Positions 6,430-12,881 of a stretch of DNA of 64,000 bases are shown piece after piece. Made by a program: the position numbers and the translations under genes. This stretch comes from Polynucleobacter sp. JS-Mosq-20-D10 (GTDB lineage: Bacteria; Pseudomonadota; Gammaproteobacteria; Burkholderiales; Burkholderiaceae): positions 1,487,099 through 1,551,098 of the forward strand of contig NZ_CP061305.1 in assembly GCF_018687755.1 (NCBI RefSeq), in the 5' to 3' direction. Every line of letters starts with the position of its first letter. Within the stretch, counting starts at the first letter, position 1. Under the pieces are notes generated by a model. It was not told where the DNA came from, did not search any database, and worked only from the letters and a program-made list of their open reading frames with translations.

Positions 6430-7869
6430 TTAGAACGGCTCATAGCCACCAGAGGAGTAACCCACTGATCCCATCGCCAAGTTATCGAACTTGGTATACG
6501 GACCCTGCCAGCTTAAGCGTACCGTGCCAATTGGTCCGTTACGCTGCTTGCCAATAATGATCTCCGCCATACCTTTGTCTTGGGTTGTATCTGGGTGATA
6601 CACCTCATCACGATAAATAAACATAATTAAGTCAGCGTCTTGCTCGATCGCGCCTGACTCACGCAAATCAGACATGATTGGACGCTTGTTGGGGCGTTGC
6701 TCAAGGCCACGATTTAACTGTGATAGGGCAACCACTGGGCACTGCAGTTCTTTTGCGAGCGACTTGAGTGAGCGTGATATTTCAGAAATCTCAGTCGCAC
6801 GATTCTCAGAGCCGGAGCCACTCATCAACTGCAAGTAGTCAATGACAACAAGGCCAAGTGTTCCACCAAAGTTGCGAGCAATACGACGTGCACGCGCACG
6901 CAACTCTAAACTGGAAAGAGCACCAGTCTCATCAATCAAAATTTGGGTATTACTCAAACGAGCAATGGCGTCAGTAACACGTGGCCACTCATCATCTTGA
7001 AGTTTGCCGGTACGCATACGACTTTGGTCAACGCGCCCTACTGAACCCAATAAACGAGCCGCTAATTGCTCACCTGACATCTCCATTGAAAAAACAACGA
7101 CTGGCAAACCTTCAGCTAGAGCAACGTTCTCAGCAATGTTTAATGCGAACGCCGTTTTACCCATCGACGGTCTACCTGCAACAATTACCAAGTCACCTTT
7201 TTGCAGACCACTAGTTTGTTTATCTAGATCAATAAATCCAGTTGCAATACCCGTGATGTCACTGCCACCTTGACGGTTATATAACTCATCAATACGCGCA
7301 ACAACGGTTTTAAGTAAGGGTTCAATCTCGAGGTAATCAGCTTTGCGACTACCCTCCTCGCCAATTTGCAGAATGCGTGACTCCGCTTCATCCAAGAGCG
7401 TTCTTACAGAACGGCCCTCTGGAACAAATGCTGAGTTCACAATATTGTCAGACACTTCGATTAGGCGACGCAGAATGCTGCGATCACGAACAATGTCGGC
7501 ATAGCCTTTGATGTTCGCTGCACTTGGAGTACTTTGCGCTAATGAATTGAGGTAATCAATACCAACTAAGTCACCACCCTGCTCGGACTTAACAGCCTCA
7601 TGAACTGTAATGACGTCAGCGGGATGATTGTCGCCAACTAAACGCTGAATGACCTTATAGATCAGAGCATGCTCAGGACGATAGAAATCTTTATCAGTTA
7701 ACACACCACCTAGGCGATCCCAGGCCGTGTTATCGATCAGTAGACCGCCGAGCAAAGATTGCTCGGCTTCTACAGAATGTGGCGGTACTTTTAGAGCCTG
7801 CAAGGCTGGATCCCCAGAACCCATCATGCCAGGATTTGACATTAGGGAGCGTGAGCGGGATTCAGCCAT
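6430..7869 (-). CDS. dnaB: Replicative DNA helicase DnaB
   Basis: This 479-residue protein is the hexameric 5'-3' helicase of the replication fork. The N-terminal DnaB domain starts at PHSVEAEQSLLGGLL (about residue 30). The C-terminal RecA-like ATPase domain has Walker A GRPSMGKTAF (about residue 232), Walker B LVVIDYLQLM and the SQLNRGLEQR segment. Length is normal and no intein is present. It is the last gene of the rpsF-priB-rpsR-rplI-dnaB operon, starting 24 bp after rplI. Its proximity to priB joins two replication-restart functions with three ribosomal protein genes. Confidence 0.97.
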   Translation of the reverse strand: MAESRSRSLMSNPGMMGSGDPALQALKVPPHSVEAEQSLLGGLLIDNTAWDRLGGVLTDKDFYRPEHALIYKVIQRLVGDNHPADVITVHEAVKSEQGGDLVGIDYLNSLAQSTPSAANIKGYADIVRDRSILRRLIEVSDNIVNSAFVPEGRSVRTLLDEAESRILQIGEEGSRKADYLEIEPLLKTVVARIDELYNRQGGSDITGIATGFIDLDKQTSGLQKGDLVIVAGRPSMGKTAFALNIAENVALAEGLPVVVFSMEMSGEQLAARLLGSVGRVDQSRMRTGKLQDDEWPRVTDAIARLSNTQILIDETGALSSLELRARARRIARNFGGTLGLVVIDYLQLMSGSGSENRATEISEISRSLKSLAKELQCPVVALSQLNRGLEQRPNKRPIMSDLRESGAIEQDADLIMFIYRDEVYHPDTTQDKGMAEIIIGKQRNGPIGTVRLSWQGPYTKFDNLAMGSVGYSSGGYEPF

Positions 7870-7893
7870 GAGGCTAGATTACAGATCTAAAAC

Positions 7894-8346
7894 TTACGCT
7901 TGCTCGCCAACTACACGGATAGTGATGTCAGCCACTACATCGGTATGCACAGCTACCGCTACAGGGTGATCACCAACCATCTTCAATGGGCCAGTAGGCA
8001 TACGAACAGAAGCTTTTTCGATTACGAAGCCTTTTGCCTTCAAAGCATCAGCGATGTCATGGTTAGTTACAGAACCAAACAAACGACCGTCAACTCCCGC
8101 TTTTTGACCGATTTCAAGAACTAAATCTTTGAGCTTTGCGCCAACCGCTTGCGCAGCAGCCAACTTCTCAGCAGCCAATTTTTCCAACTCAGCACGACGT
8201 ACTGCAAAGTCAGCGATGGCTGTTTCAGTTGCACGACGAGCTTTGCGTTGTGGGATTAGGAAATTACGAGCGTAACCGTCTTTAACACGAACGATGTCAC
8301 CGAGGTTGCCCAGGTTAATTACTTTTTCTAAAAGAATGATTTGCAT
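7894..8346 (-). CDS. rplI: 50S ribosomal protein L9
   Basis: This 150-residue protein has the canonical L9 N-terminus MQIILLEKVINLGNLGD and the 23S-binding segment VKDGYARNFLIPQ, followed by the long connecting helix and the C-terminal domain. The start at 8346 is chosen because it matches the family N-terminus and has GGGAG upstream; a longer frame reaches 8409 but overlaps rpsR. It lies 13 bp after rpsR. Confidence 0.97.
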   Translation of the reverse strand: MQIILLEKVINLGNLGDIVRVKDGYARNFLIPQRKARRATETAIADFAVRRAELEKLAAEKLAAAQAVGAKLKDLVLEIGQKAGVDGRLFGSVTNHDIADALKAKGFVIEKASVRMPTGPLKMVGDHPVAVAVHTDVVADITIRVVGEQA

Positions 8347-8359
8347 TGAGGGCTCCCAA

Positions 8360-8632
8360 TTATTTCTTGTGTTGATCGGAGAATGGCAACAAAGCCAAGT
8401 AACGAGCACGCTTGATAGCAGTGTCTAACTGACGCTGATATTTAGCTTTTGTGCCTGTCAAACGTGCAGGAGTAATCTTGGCGTTTTCGCCAATAAAGTC
8501 CTTCAATGTATCTACGTCTTTGTAGTCAATCTGTTCTACGCCAGCAACAGTGAAACGGCAATAACGCTTACGCTTGAACAATGGGTTCTGAGCTGGTTTC
8601 TTTTTGAAATCGGGTTTCTTTCCAAACGCCAT
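8360..8632 (-). CDS. rpsR: 30S ribosomal protein S18
   Basis: This 90-residue protein has the S18 core YKDVDTLKDFIGENAKITPARLTGT and the C-terminal RARYLALLPFSDQH. It binds S6 and the 16S central domain. In other bacteria the S6:S18 complex can repress the operon. The N-terminus is Lys-rich, as usual in this group. Start ATG at 8632, 13 bp after priB. Confidence 0.97.
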   Translation of the reverse strand: MAFGKKPDFKKKPAQNPLFKRKRYCRFTVAGVEQIDYKDVDTLKDFIGENAKITPARLTGTKAKYQRQLDTAIKRARYLALLPFSDQHKK

Positions 8633-8645
8633 GATGATTTCCTCT

Positions 8646-8939
8646 TTAATTTTTCAATTGAATATGGGTAATATGGAAAACAAGTTTTTGATTACGTAGA
8701 GTCTTGGGTGCTAAGAATCCTTCAAACACTGCCTCGGCTCCTAAATCCATTTGCTCTAAGCCCTTTTGTATCGGGCCAATTGCTATGGCTTCAACACTCA
8801 TCTGAATTTTCCTAGCCGCTCCTACCTCGCTTACTTCGCCGCTATGTTCTAGCTGGCAATGCATCACCGGTATTCCTGCTGGTGTAAATCGAATCGCGTC
8901 TTTAGCTACCAAGAATGCAGTTAGGGTGAAATGATTCAA
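8646..8939 (-). CDS. priB: Primosomal replication protein N
   Basis: This 97-residue protein has a single OB-fold (SSB-like) and fits PriB, which bridges PriA and DnaT or DnaC-like loading factors at stalled forks. Recognisable elements are NHFTLTAFLVAKDAIRFTPAG, MHCQLEHSGE and the central VEAIAIG. The location between rpsF and rpsR is where PriB lies in beta- and gammaproteobacteria and is strong support. Start ATG at 8939; the gap to rpsF is 59 bp. Confidence 0.92.
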   Translation of the reverse strand: MNHFTLTAFLVAKDAIRFTPAGIPVMHCQLEHSGEVSEVGAARKIQMSVEAIAIGPIQKGLEQMDLGAEAVFEGFLAPKTLRNQKLVFHITHIQLKN

Positions 8940-8998
8940 CGCCGCTCCGTCACTCTGATACGTTTTCTAGTCTGTGTATTCCTCTTCAAATTTCTAAC

Positions 8999-9373
8999 TT
9001 AAGCCGCTACTACAGGAGCGTCGGATTGAGCTGATTTGCGTGCTTCTTCACGTTGCACTTCTTTCATCATGATGGAAGGCTCAGTTTCAGCCTTCTTCGT
9101 CTTGATGATGAGGTGACGCAAAACAGCATCGTTAAATTTGAATGCGTGCTCGAGCTCGTCCAGAGTTTTCTGGTCGCACTCAATGTTCATGCAAACATAA
9201 TGGGCTTTAGCAAGTTTGTCGATCATGTAAGCCATCTGACGACGACCCCAATCTTCCATGCGGTGAATTTTGCCGCCAGCAGCAGCTAATGTCGCTTTGT
9301 AGCGATCGATCATCGCAGGCACTTGCTCGCTTTGGTCCGGGTGGACGATAAAAACGATTTCATAATGACGCAT
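8999..9373 (-). CDS. rpsF: 30S ribosomal protein S6
   Basis: This 124-residue protein starts MRHYEIVFIVHPDQSEQVP and contains the family motif EDWGRRQMAYMIDKLAKAHYV. It heads the operon with priB, rpsR, rplI and dnaB. The C-terminal tail beyond about residue 95 is Lys/Glu-rich, as usual. The ATG at 9373 has AAGGAG upstream. A structured leader lies at 9400-9443. Confidence 0.97.
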   Translation of the reverse strand: MRHYEIVFIVHPDQSEQVPAMIDRYKATLAAAGGKIHRMEDWGRRQMAYMIDKLAKAHYVCMNIECDQKTLDELEHAFKFNDAVLRHLIIKTKKAETEPSIMMKEVQREEARKSAQSDAPVVAA

Positions 9374-9399
9374 CTAACACTCCTTAAGGATAAAGTCAC

Positions 9400-9443
9400 C
9401 TGGGCGTCTTGCTAACTTCCGATGGTTTTAAAGTTAGCGCCAG
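9400..9443 (-). promoter_or_regulatory. Structured rpsF leader, candidate S6:S18 autoregulatory element
   Basis: On the mRNA strand an outer stem CTGGCG / CGCCCAG (genomic 9443-9438 and 9406-9400, one bulged C) encloses an inner 7-8 bp stem CTAACTT / AAGTTAG with a 12-nt loop. The 3' side has a CAAGA bulge between the stems. It ends 26 nt before the rpsF start codon. Many bacteria control this operon by S6:S18 binding to a leader hairpin with a conserved CCG. I see no such CCG in the bulge, so identity with that element is inference. Confidence 0.45.
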
Positions 9444-9462
9444 TGTGACAAGGTAGTAACAA

Positions 9463-9468
9463 ATTGTA
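9463..9468 (-). promoter_or_regulatory. Possible -10 element of the rpsF operon promoter
   Basis: TACAAT on the minus strand, about 90 nt upstream of the rpsF start and about 20 nt before the leader hairpin. No good -35 element is seen at 16-18 bp, so the call is weak. Confidence 0.3.
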
Positions 9469-9505
9469 GGTAAAACTAACTACAGAATTTACAGCTTTTA
9501 AGTCC

Positions 9506-10582
9506 TTACCGAATTTCAGGTAAGTCCGCTATTCTAGCAAAAAAATCCTGCCAAGTCAGGGGTTTACCAGCTTTATTTGCCTGCTTTTCTGCATTTAAAG
9601 CCAATTGAAGTGCAATTCTGGCTCTAGGCGCAGTCAGAGACCCTGAGGGACAGCATCCAGGCCTATCTAACTCAGGAATGTTTCGCAAAGTAGCCCCGGC
9701 ACCTGTTCTAGTCGTTCTCACCAAAGCAATATCCTGAACCATCGCTTGGTCCAAAGGCTTGACCCAATCATCATGAAAACCACCTTGCCCCGAACCAGCA
9801 AGAATAAAGCCCTGGACGGCGCTACCAAGCCAATGTGTGATGGTTTCGGGACGAGCACCCGCGTGACTAGTCAGGATCTCAACCCAAGGCCACTCACCTT
9901 CCTTGGGAATCGGTAAATCTTCATTCCATGCTGCCTGGACGGCCTTCACGCCAGATAACCAAGATGGGTTAATTAAGCCTACCGAACTGGATGGGGCATT
10001 TTGTAATGGCGCATTCAAAGCCGTAGCGTGGCGCTTAGCCAAATCCATTGCCATGCATCCACGCCCGTCCATCACCGCATAAATGCCACCAGGAAAGTTA
10101 TCAATGGATGTGGAGGCCCAGCGCAAGGCATCCAAAAGATTGGAGGGTCCATCAGCCTTAGGTGCGTTACTCGGAAGCATAGCCCCAGTCAAAATAACCC
10201 TCTTAGACTGAGTCTGCGCTAACTTGCCACACGTTACCTGCAGAAATAAGCCTGTTTCTTCAATCGTATCGGTGCCGTGGGTAATCACAATTCCCTTTAT
10301 AGCAACATCTAGCAGAGCCTCAATGACAGCAAGCCCAAGGCTAGTAAGGTGGGCTTCGGTCAGATTACGACTATTGATATTCGCTATCTGGCGTGAAACC
10401 AGCCTTACCCCCTCAGGCACCACTGATTGAACCTGCGCCACTAAAGCGTCAACCCCGACTTGGCCAGCTTTGTATTGAAGGGGGCTTTCTTCCGGATTGG
10501 GGGCGAGGCCTGCAATAGTGCCGCCCATGCCTAAAACTAAAAGATGGGGTGTTTTTTCAGAAATACCGGGATTTGAACTCAT
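9506..10582 (-). CDS. L-asparaginase (type I/II fold)
   Basis: This 358-residue enzyme hydrolyses L-asparagine to aspartate and ammonia. The two threonine motifs are present: GMGGTIAG (catalytic Thr about residue 22) and ITHGTDTIEETG (about residues 95-106). There is no signal peptide from the chosen start, suggesting a cytoplasmic enzyme. The ATG at 10582 is preferred over an upstream in-frame GTG or TTG (to 10699), because the longer version would run through the lexA promoter and into lexA. It is divergent from lexA with 61 bp between start codons. Confidence 0.9.
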   Translation of the reverse strand: MSSNPGISEKTPHLLVLGMGGTIAGLAPNPEESPLQYKAGQVGVDALVAQVQSVVPEGVRLVSRQIANINSRNLTEAHLTSLGLAVIEALLDVAIKGIVITHGTDTIEETGLFLQVTCGKLAQTQSKRVILTGAMLPSNAPKADGPSNLLDALRWASTSIDNFPGGIYAVMDGRGCMAMDLAKRHATALNAPLQNAPSSSVGLINPSWLSGVKAVQAAWNEDLPIPKEGEWPWVEILTSHAGARPETITHWLGSAVQGFILAGSGQGGFHDDWVKPLDQAMVQDIALVRTTRTGAGATLRNIPELDRPGCCPSGSLTAPRARIALQLALNAEKQANKAGKPLTWQDFFARIADLPEIR

Positions 10583-10608
10583 TTCTCTATTATCCGCCTC
10601 CAAATTGC

Positions 10609-10642
10609 TTGAATATTGAAATAGTGCTGTATACAATCCCAG
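10609..10642 (+). promoter_or_regulatory. lexA promoter overlapped by an SOS (LexA) box
   Basis: A -35-like TTGAAT (10609-10614) and -10 TACAAT (10632-10637) are separated by 17 bp. Overlapping the -10 is CTGT-N8-CCAG (10627-10642), which differs by one base from the LexA consensus CTGT-N8-ACAG. The box ends two bases before the lexA ATG. The predicted start of transcription falls at or beside that ATG. Confidence 0.75.
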
Positions 10643-10643
10643 T

Positions 10644-11363
10644 ATGGATATAAATACAGTCGATTTTCTAGAGGAGCTGACTGCCCTCCCCAAACTCACC
10701 TCACGTCAAAGTGAGATTTTGGAATTAATTACTAAGGCCATCGAGGAAAGTGGTTCACCTCCTACTCGCGCTGAAATTGCAACGCAACTGGGCTTTGCTT
10801 CCGCCAACGCTGCTGAAGAACACTTACGCGCCTTAGCAAAAAAAGGGTATATCGAACTAACACCCGGAACATCCCGCGGCATTCGTATTCCGCAACGATT
10901 TAATCAAACACACAATCCCAATAAATATCGCCAGATGTCATTACCTTCTGGCGCGCTTCAGCAACTCACACTGCCACTCATTGGTCGAGTTGCTGCAGGC
11001 TCTCCGATCATGGCTGTTGAGCATATTGAAAAACAAGTGCCAATTGATCCAAGCTTGTTTAGCAAAGGTGCTGATTATTTGCTGAAGGTGGTTGGTATGA
11101 GCATGCGCGATGCTGGCATTCTGGATGGCGATTATCTTGCAGTACGAAAAACTTCCGAGGTTCGTAACGGTGATATCGTGGTTGCGCGCTTAGATGATGA
11201 AGTCACCGTAAAACGTTGGAACCAAAAGAAAACTGCGGATGGCATGGTGATTGAATTGCAAGCCGAGAATCCAGACTTCAAAAATATTTTGGTAAACAGT
11301 CGTCAACCGAACTTTGCAGTTGAAGGCCAGGCTGTAGGCCTGATCAGAGCTGGCGGACTCTAA
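10644..11363 (+). CDS. lexA: SOS repressor LexA
   Basis: This 239-residue protein represses SOS genes and cleaves itself when RecA is activated. The N-terminal winged helix covers about residues 18-83. The cleavage site is A118-G119 in RVAAGSP. The catalytic dyad is Ser153 (GMSMRDAG) and Lys190 (DEVTVKRW). The N-terminus has about 15 more residues than E. coli LexA, and a linker of about 25 residues precedes the peptidase domain. ATG 10644 is the only reasonable start. No Shine-Dalgarno sequence precedes it because the SOS box occupies that place. Confidence 0.96.
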   Translation: MDINTVDFLEELTALPKLTSRQSEILELITKAIEESGSPPTRAEIATQLGFASANAAEEHLRALAKKGYIELTPGTSRGIRIPQRFNQTHNPNKYRQMSLPSGALQQLTLPLIGRVAAGSPIMAVEHIEKQVPIDPSLFSKGADYLLKVVGMSMRDAGILDGDYLAVRKTSEVRNGDIVVARLDDEVTVKRWNQKKTADGMVIELQAENPDFKNILVNSRQPNFAVEGQAVGLIRAGGL

Positions 11364-11381
11364 TCCTAGACTTCTGAAATG

Positions 11382-11406
11382 AAAGGCCTCTATACGAGGC
11401 CTTTTT
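11382..11406 (+). terminator. lexA intrinsic terminator
   Basis: Stem AAAGGCCTC (11382-11390) / GAGGCCTTT (11396-11404) with a 5-nt loop and T tail, 18 bp after the lexA stop. Confidence 0.88.
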
Positions 11407-11460
11407 CAATTGGAGAGTGGATCTACAGCATTCTTACTGCCCCATTCTTTTTTCTATTAT

Positions 11461-11922
11461 TTATTTTTTACTAGGTGCGACTACATTTGCATTCTTGGGA
11501 GATGCAGTAATAGTGATGATTGTCTTAGGGCCAGTGAATGGACCTTCATTTAACTCCACGGTTGAGGTGCGATCACCCTTCGTAAAAACCAAAATACTAG
11601 TTTTTGATTTCACTGCACTCACGGTAGTCCAACCCGCTTTAGGATATTCAGCTTGGAAGAATGCGTAAATATCGGTTGGGGTTTGTACACCAGATAAAAC
11701 TACACGCCCAACCCAGTTATCGCCACGACCAATGATTAAAGAATCTGAGCCGATGATTTTGGATGCTGCAGGCAATGGCATATCACCTAAGAGTTGCGAT
11801 TGAATTTCCTGCACTTCACTAGACGTGCCTGTTGGAGAGTCGCCAGAAATTGCACACGCTGCTAGCAGCATAGCTAGCACGAAGGCCAATGAAAGTTGCT
11901 GAACTTGTTTAAGTTGAATCAT
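11461..11922 (-). CDS. Uncharacterised lipoprotein
   Basis: This 153-residue protein has a lipoprotein signal peptide: hydrophobic SLAFVLAMLLAAC with the lipobox Cys at residue 23. The mature part has no family I recognise. It contains alternating strands (SLIIGRGDNWVGRVVLSG, TSILVFTKGDRTSTVEL) and ends in a Lys-rich tail. The segment IYAFFQAEYPKAGW resembles that of small outer-membrane-associated proteins of unknown role. It lies between the lexA terminator and tRNA-Cys and appears monocistronic. Confidence 0.75.
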   Translation of the reverse strand: MIQLKQVQQLSLAFVLAMLLAACAISGDSPTGTSSEVQEIQSQLLGDMPLPAASKIIGSDSLIIGRGDNWVGRVVLSGVQTPTDIYAFFQAEYPKAGWTTVSAVKSKTSILVFTKGDRTSTVELNEGPFTGPKTIITITASPKNANVVAPSKK

Positions 11923-11952
11923 GTTCTTGCCCTGGTAATCAATCTACATTAC

Positions 11953-12026
11953 TGGAGGCGCGTGAGGGAATCGAACCCCCGTACGAAGCTTTGCAGGCTC
12001 CTGCCTAACCACTCGGCCAACGCGCC
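11953..12026 (-). tRNA. tRNA-Cys (anticodon GCA)
   Basis: A 74-nt cloverleaf on the minus strand. The acceptor stem is GGCGCGT / ACGCGCC, followed by discriminator T and an encoded CCA. The anticodon loop CTGCAAA gives anticodon GCA, and the T loop TTCGATT is present. U73 is the expected identity base for cysteine. It follows tRNA-Gly after 50 bp. Confidence 0.97.
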
Positions 12027-12039
12027 ATATGCTTGAATC

Positions 12040-12070
12040 AAAAATGGGAAGCTTTTTTAGGGCTTCCCAT
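12040..12070 (-). terminator. Terminator-like hairpin between tRNA-Gly and tRNA-Cys
   Basis: On the minus strand a 9-bp perfect stem ATGGGAAGC / GCTTCCCAT with a 9-nt loop is followed by about five U residues. It lies 6 nt after the 3' end of tRNA-Gly and 13 nt before the 5' end of tRNA-Cys. It may terminate, or serve as a processing hairpin in the uvrC-pgsA-tRNA transcript. Confidence 0.6.
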
Positions 12071-12076
12071 CGAACT

Positions 12077-12152
12077 TGGAGCGGGAAAGGAGGTTCGAAC
12101 TCCCGACCTATACCTTGGCAAGGTATCGCTCTACCAGCTGAGCTATTCCCGC
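12077..12152 (-). tRNA. tRNA-Gly (anticodon GCC)
   Basis: A 76-nt cloverleaf on the minus strand. It has acceptor stem GCGGGAA / TTCCCGC, D arm AGCTCAGCTGGTAGAGC, anticodon loop TTGCCAA (anticodon GCC), T loop TTCGAAC and an encoded CCA. It lies 117 bp downstream of pgsA, as glyW does in E. coli. Confidence 0.97.
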
Positions 12153-12269
12153 ATAACAGGGCAACAGTTTAGCAAACTATTTGAGGAAACGCATTTATTG
12201 TGAAGAAGGCTATCTACTAACGGGGTCGATGTTTACAACAGACCCTTATCAGCCATGGGTTTATGGGCA

Positions 12270-12845
12270 TTACTCGGCTTTATCAACTAACTGAGGCAAA
12301 GCCTTTTTCATGTAATAGAACATGGACCAAAGTGTCAAAAAGGATGCAATCCAGATTAACCAAGTGCCAACTTGTGCGCAATTCAACCACCCAAATATAG
12401 TGTCGTTCAATAATAAAAATGGAATCGCTACAAGTTGGGCTGTGGTCTTCAGTTTGCCAACCAGATGCACAGCAACACTTTTCCCGGCACCTAAGAGTGC
12501 CATCCATTCTCTTAGTGCTGAAATAGTAATTTCACGCCCAATAATGATGAGGGCAACCCAAACTTGCACACGATCCATGTTCAGGAGAACTAACAATGCA
12601 GCAGCAACAATTAACTTGTCTGCTACCGGATCTAAAAATTGACCAAATGCCGACTCTTGTTTCATTTTGCGAGCTAAGAATCCATCTAACCAATCAGTCG
12701 CTGCAGCAAAAATGAAAATCACGGTAGCTGTGAGGTTTTTGTCGAAGGGGGTAAGCCAGCTATTGGGTAAATAGAACACTGCGACGACTAGCGGAATTGC
12801 GGCAACGCGCAACCAGGTCAGGGCAATAGGTAGATTAAACGGCAT
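12270..12845 (-). CDS. pgsA: CDP-diacylglycerol--glycerol-3-phosphate 3-phosphatidyltransferase
   Basis: This 191-residue inner-membrane enzyme makes phosphatidylglycerol phosphate. It has the CDP-alcohol phosphotransferase signature D-G-x2-A-R-x8-G-x3-D-x3-D, seen as DWLDGFLARKMKQESAFGQF followed by LDPVADKL (about residues 66-93). About five transmembrane helices are apparent. It lies 36 bp after uvrC in the conserved order uvrC-pgsA-tRNA-Gly-tRNA-Cys. Confidence 0.94.
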   Translation of the reverse strand: MPFNLPIALTWLRVAAIPLVVAVFYLPNSWLTPFDKNLTATVIFIFAAATDWLDGFLARKMKQESAFGQFLDPVADKLIVAAALLVLLNMDRVQVWVALIIIGREITISALREWMALLGAGKSVAVHLVGKLKTTAQLVAIPFLLLNDTIFGWLNCAQVGTWLIWIASFLTLWSMFYYMKKALPQLVDKAE

Positions 12846-12881
12846 AGCTTAAGCATAAACCAATGCGAGCGTGCTGGGCAA

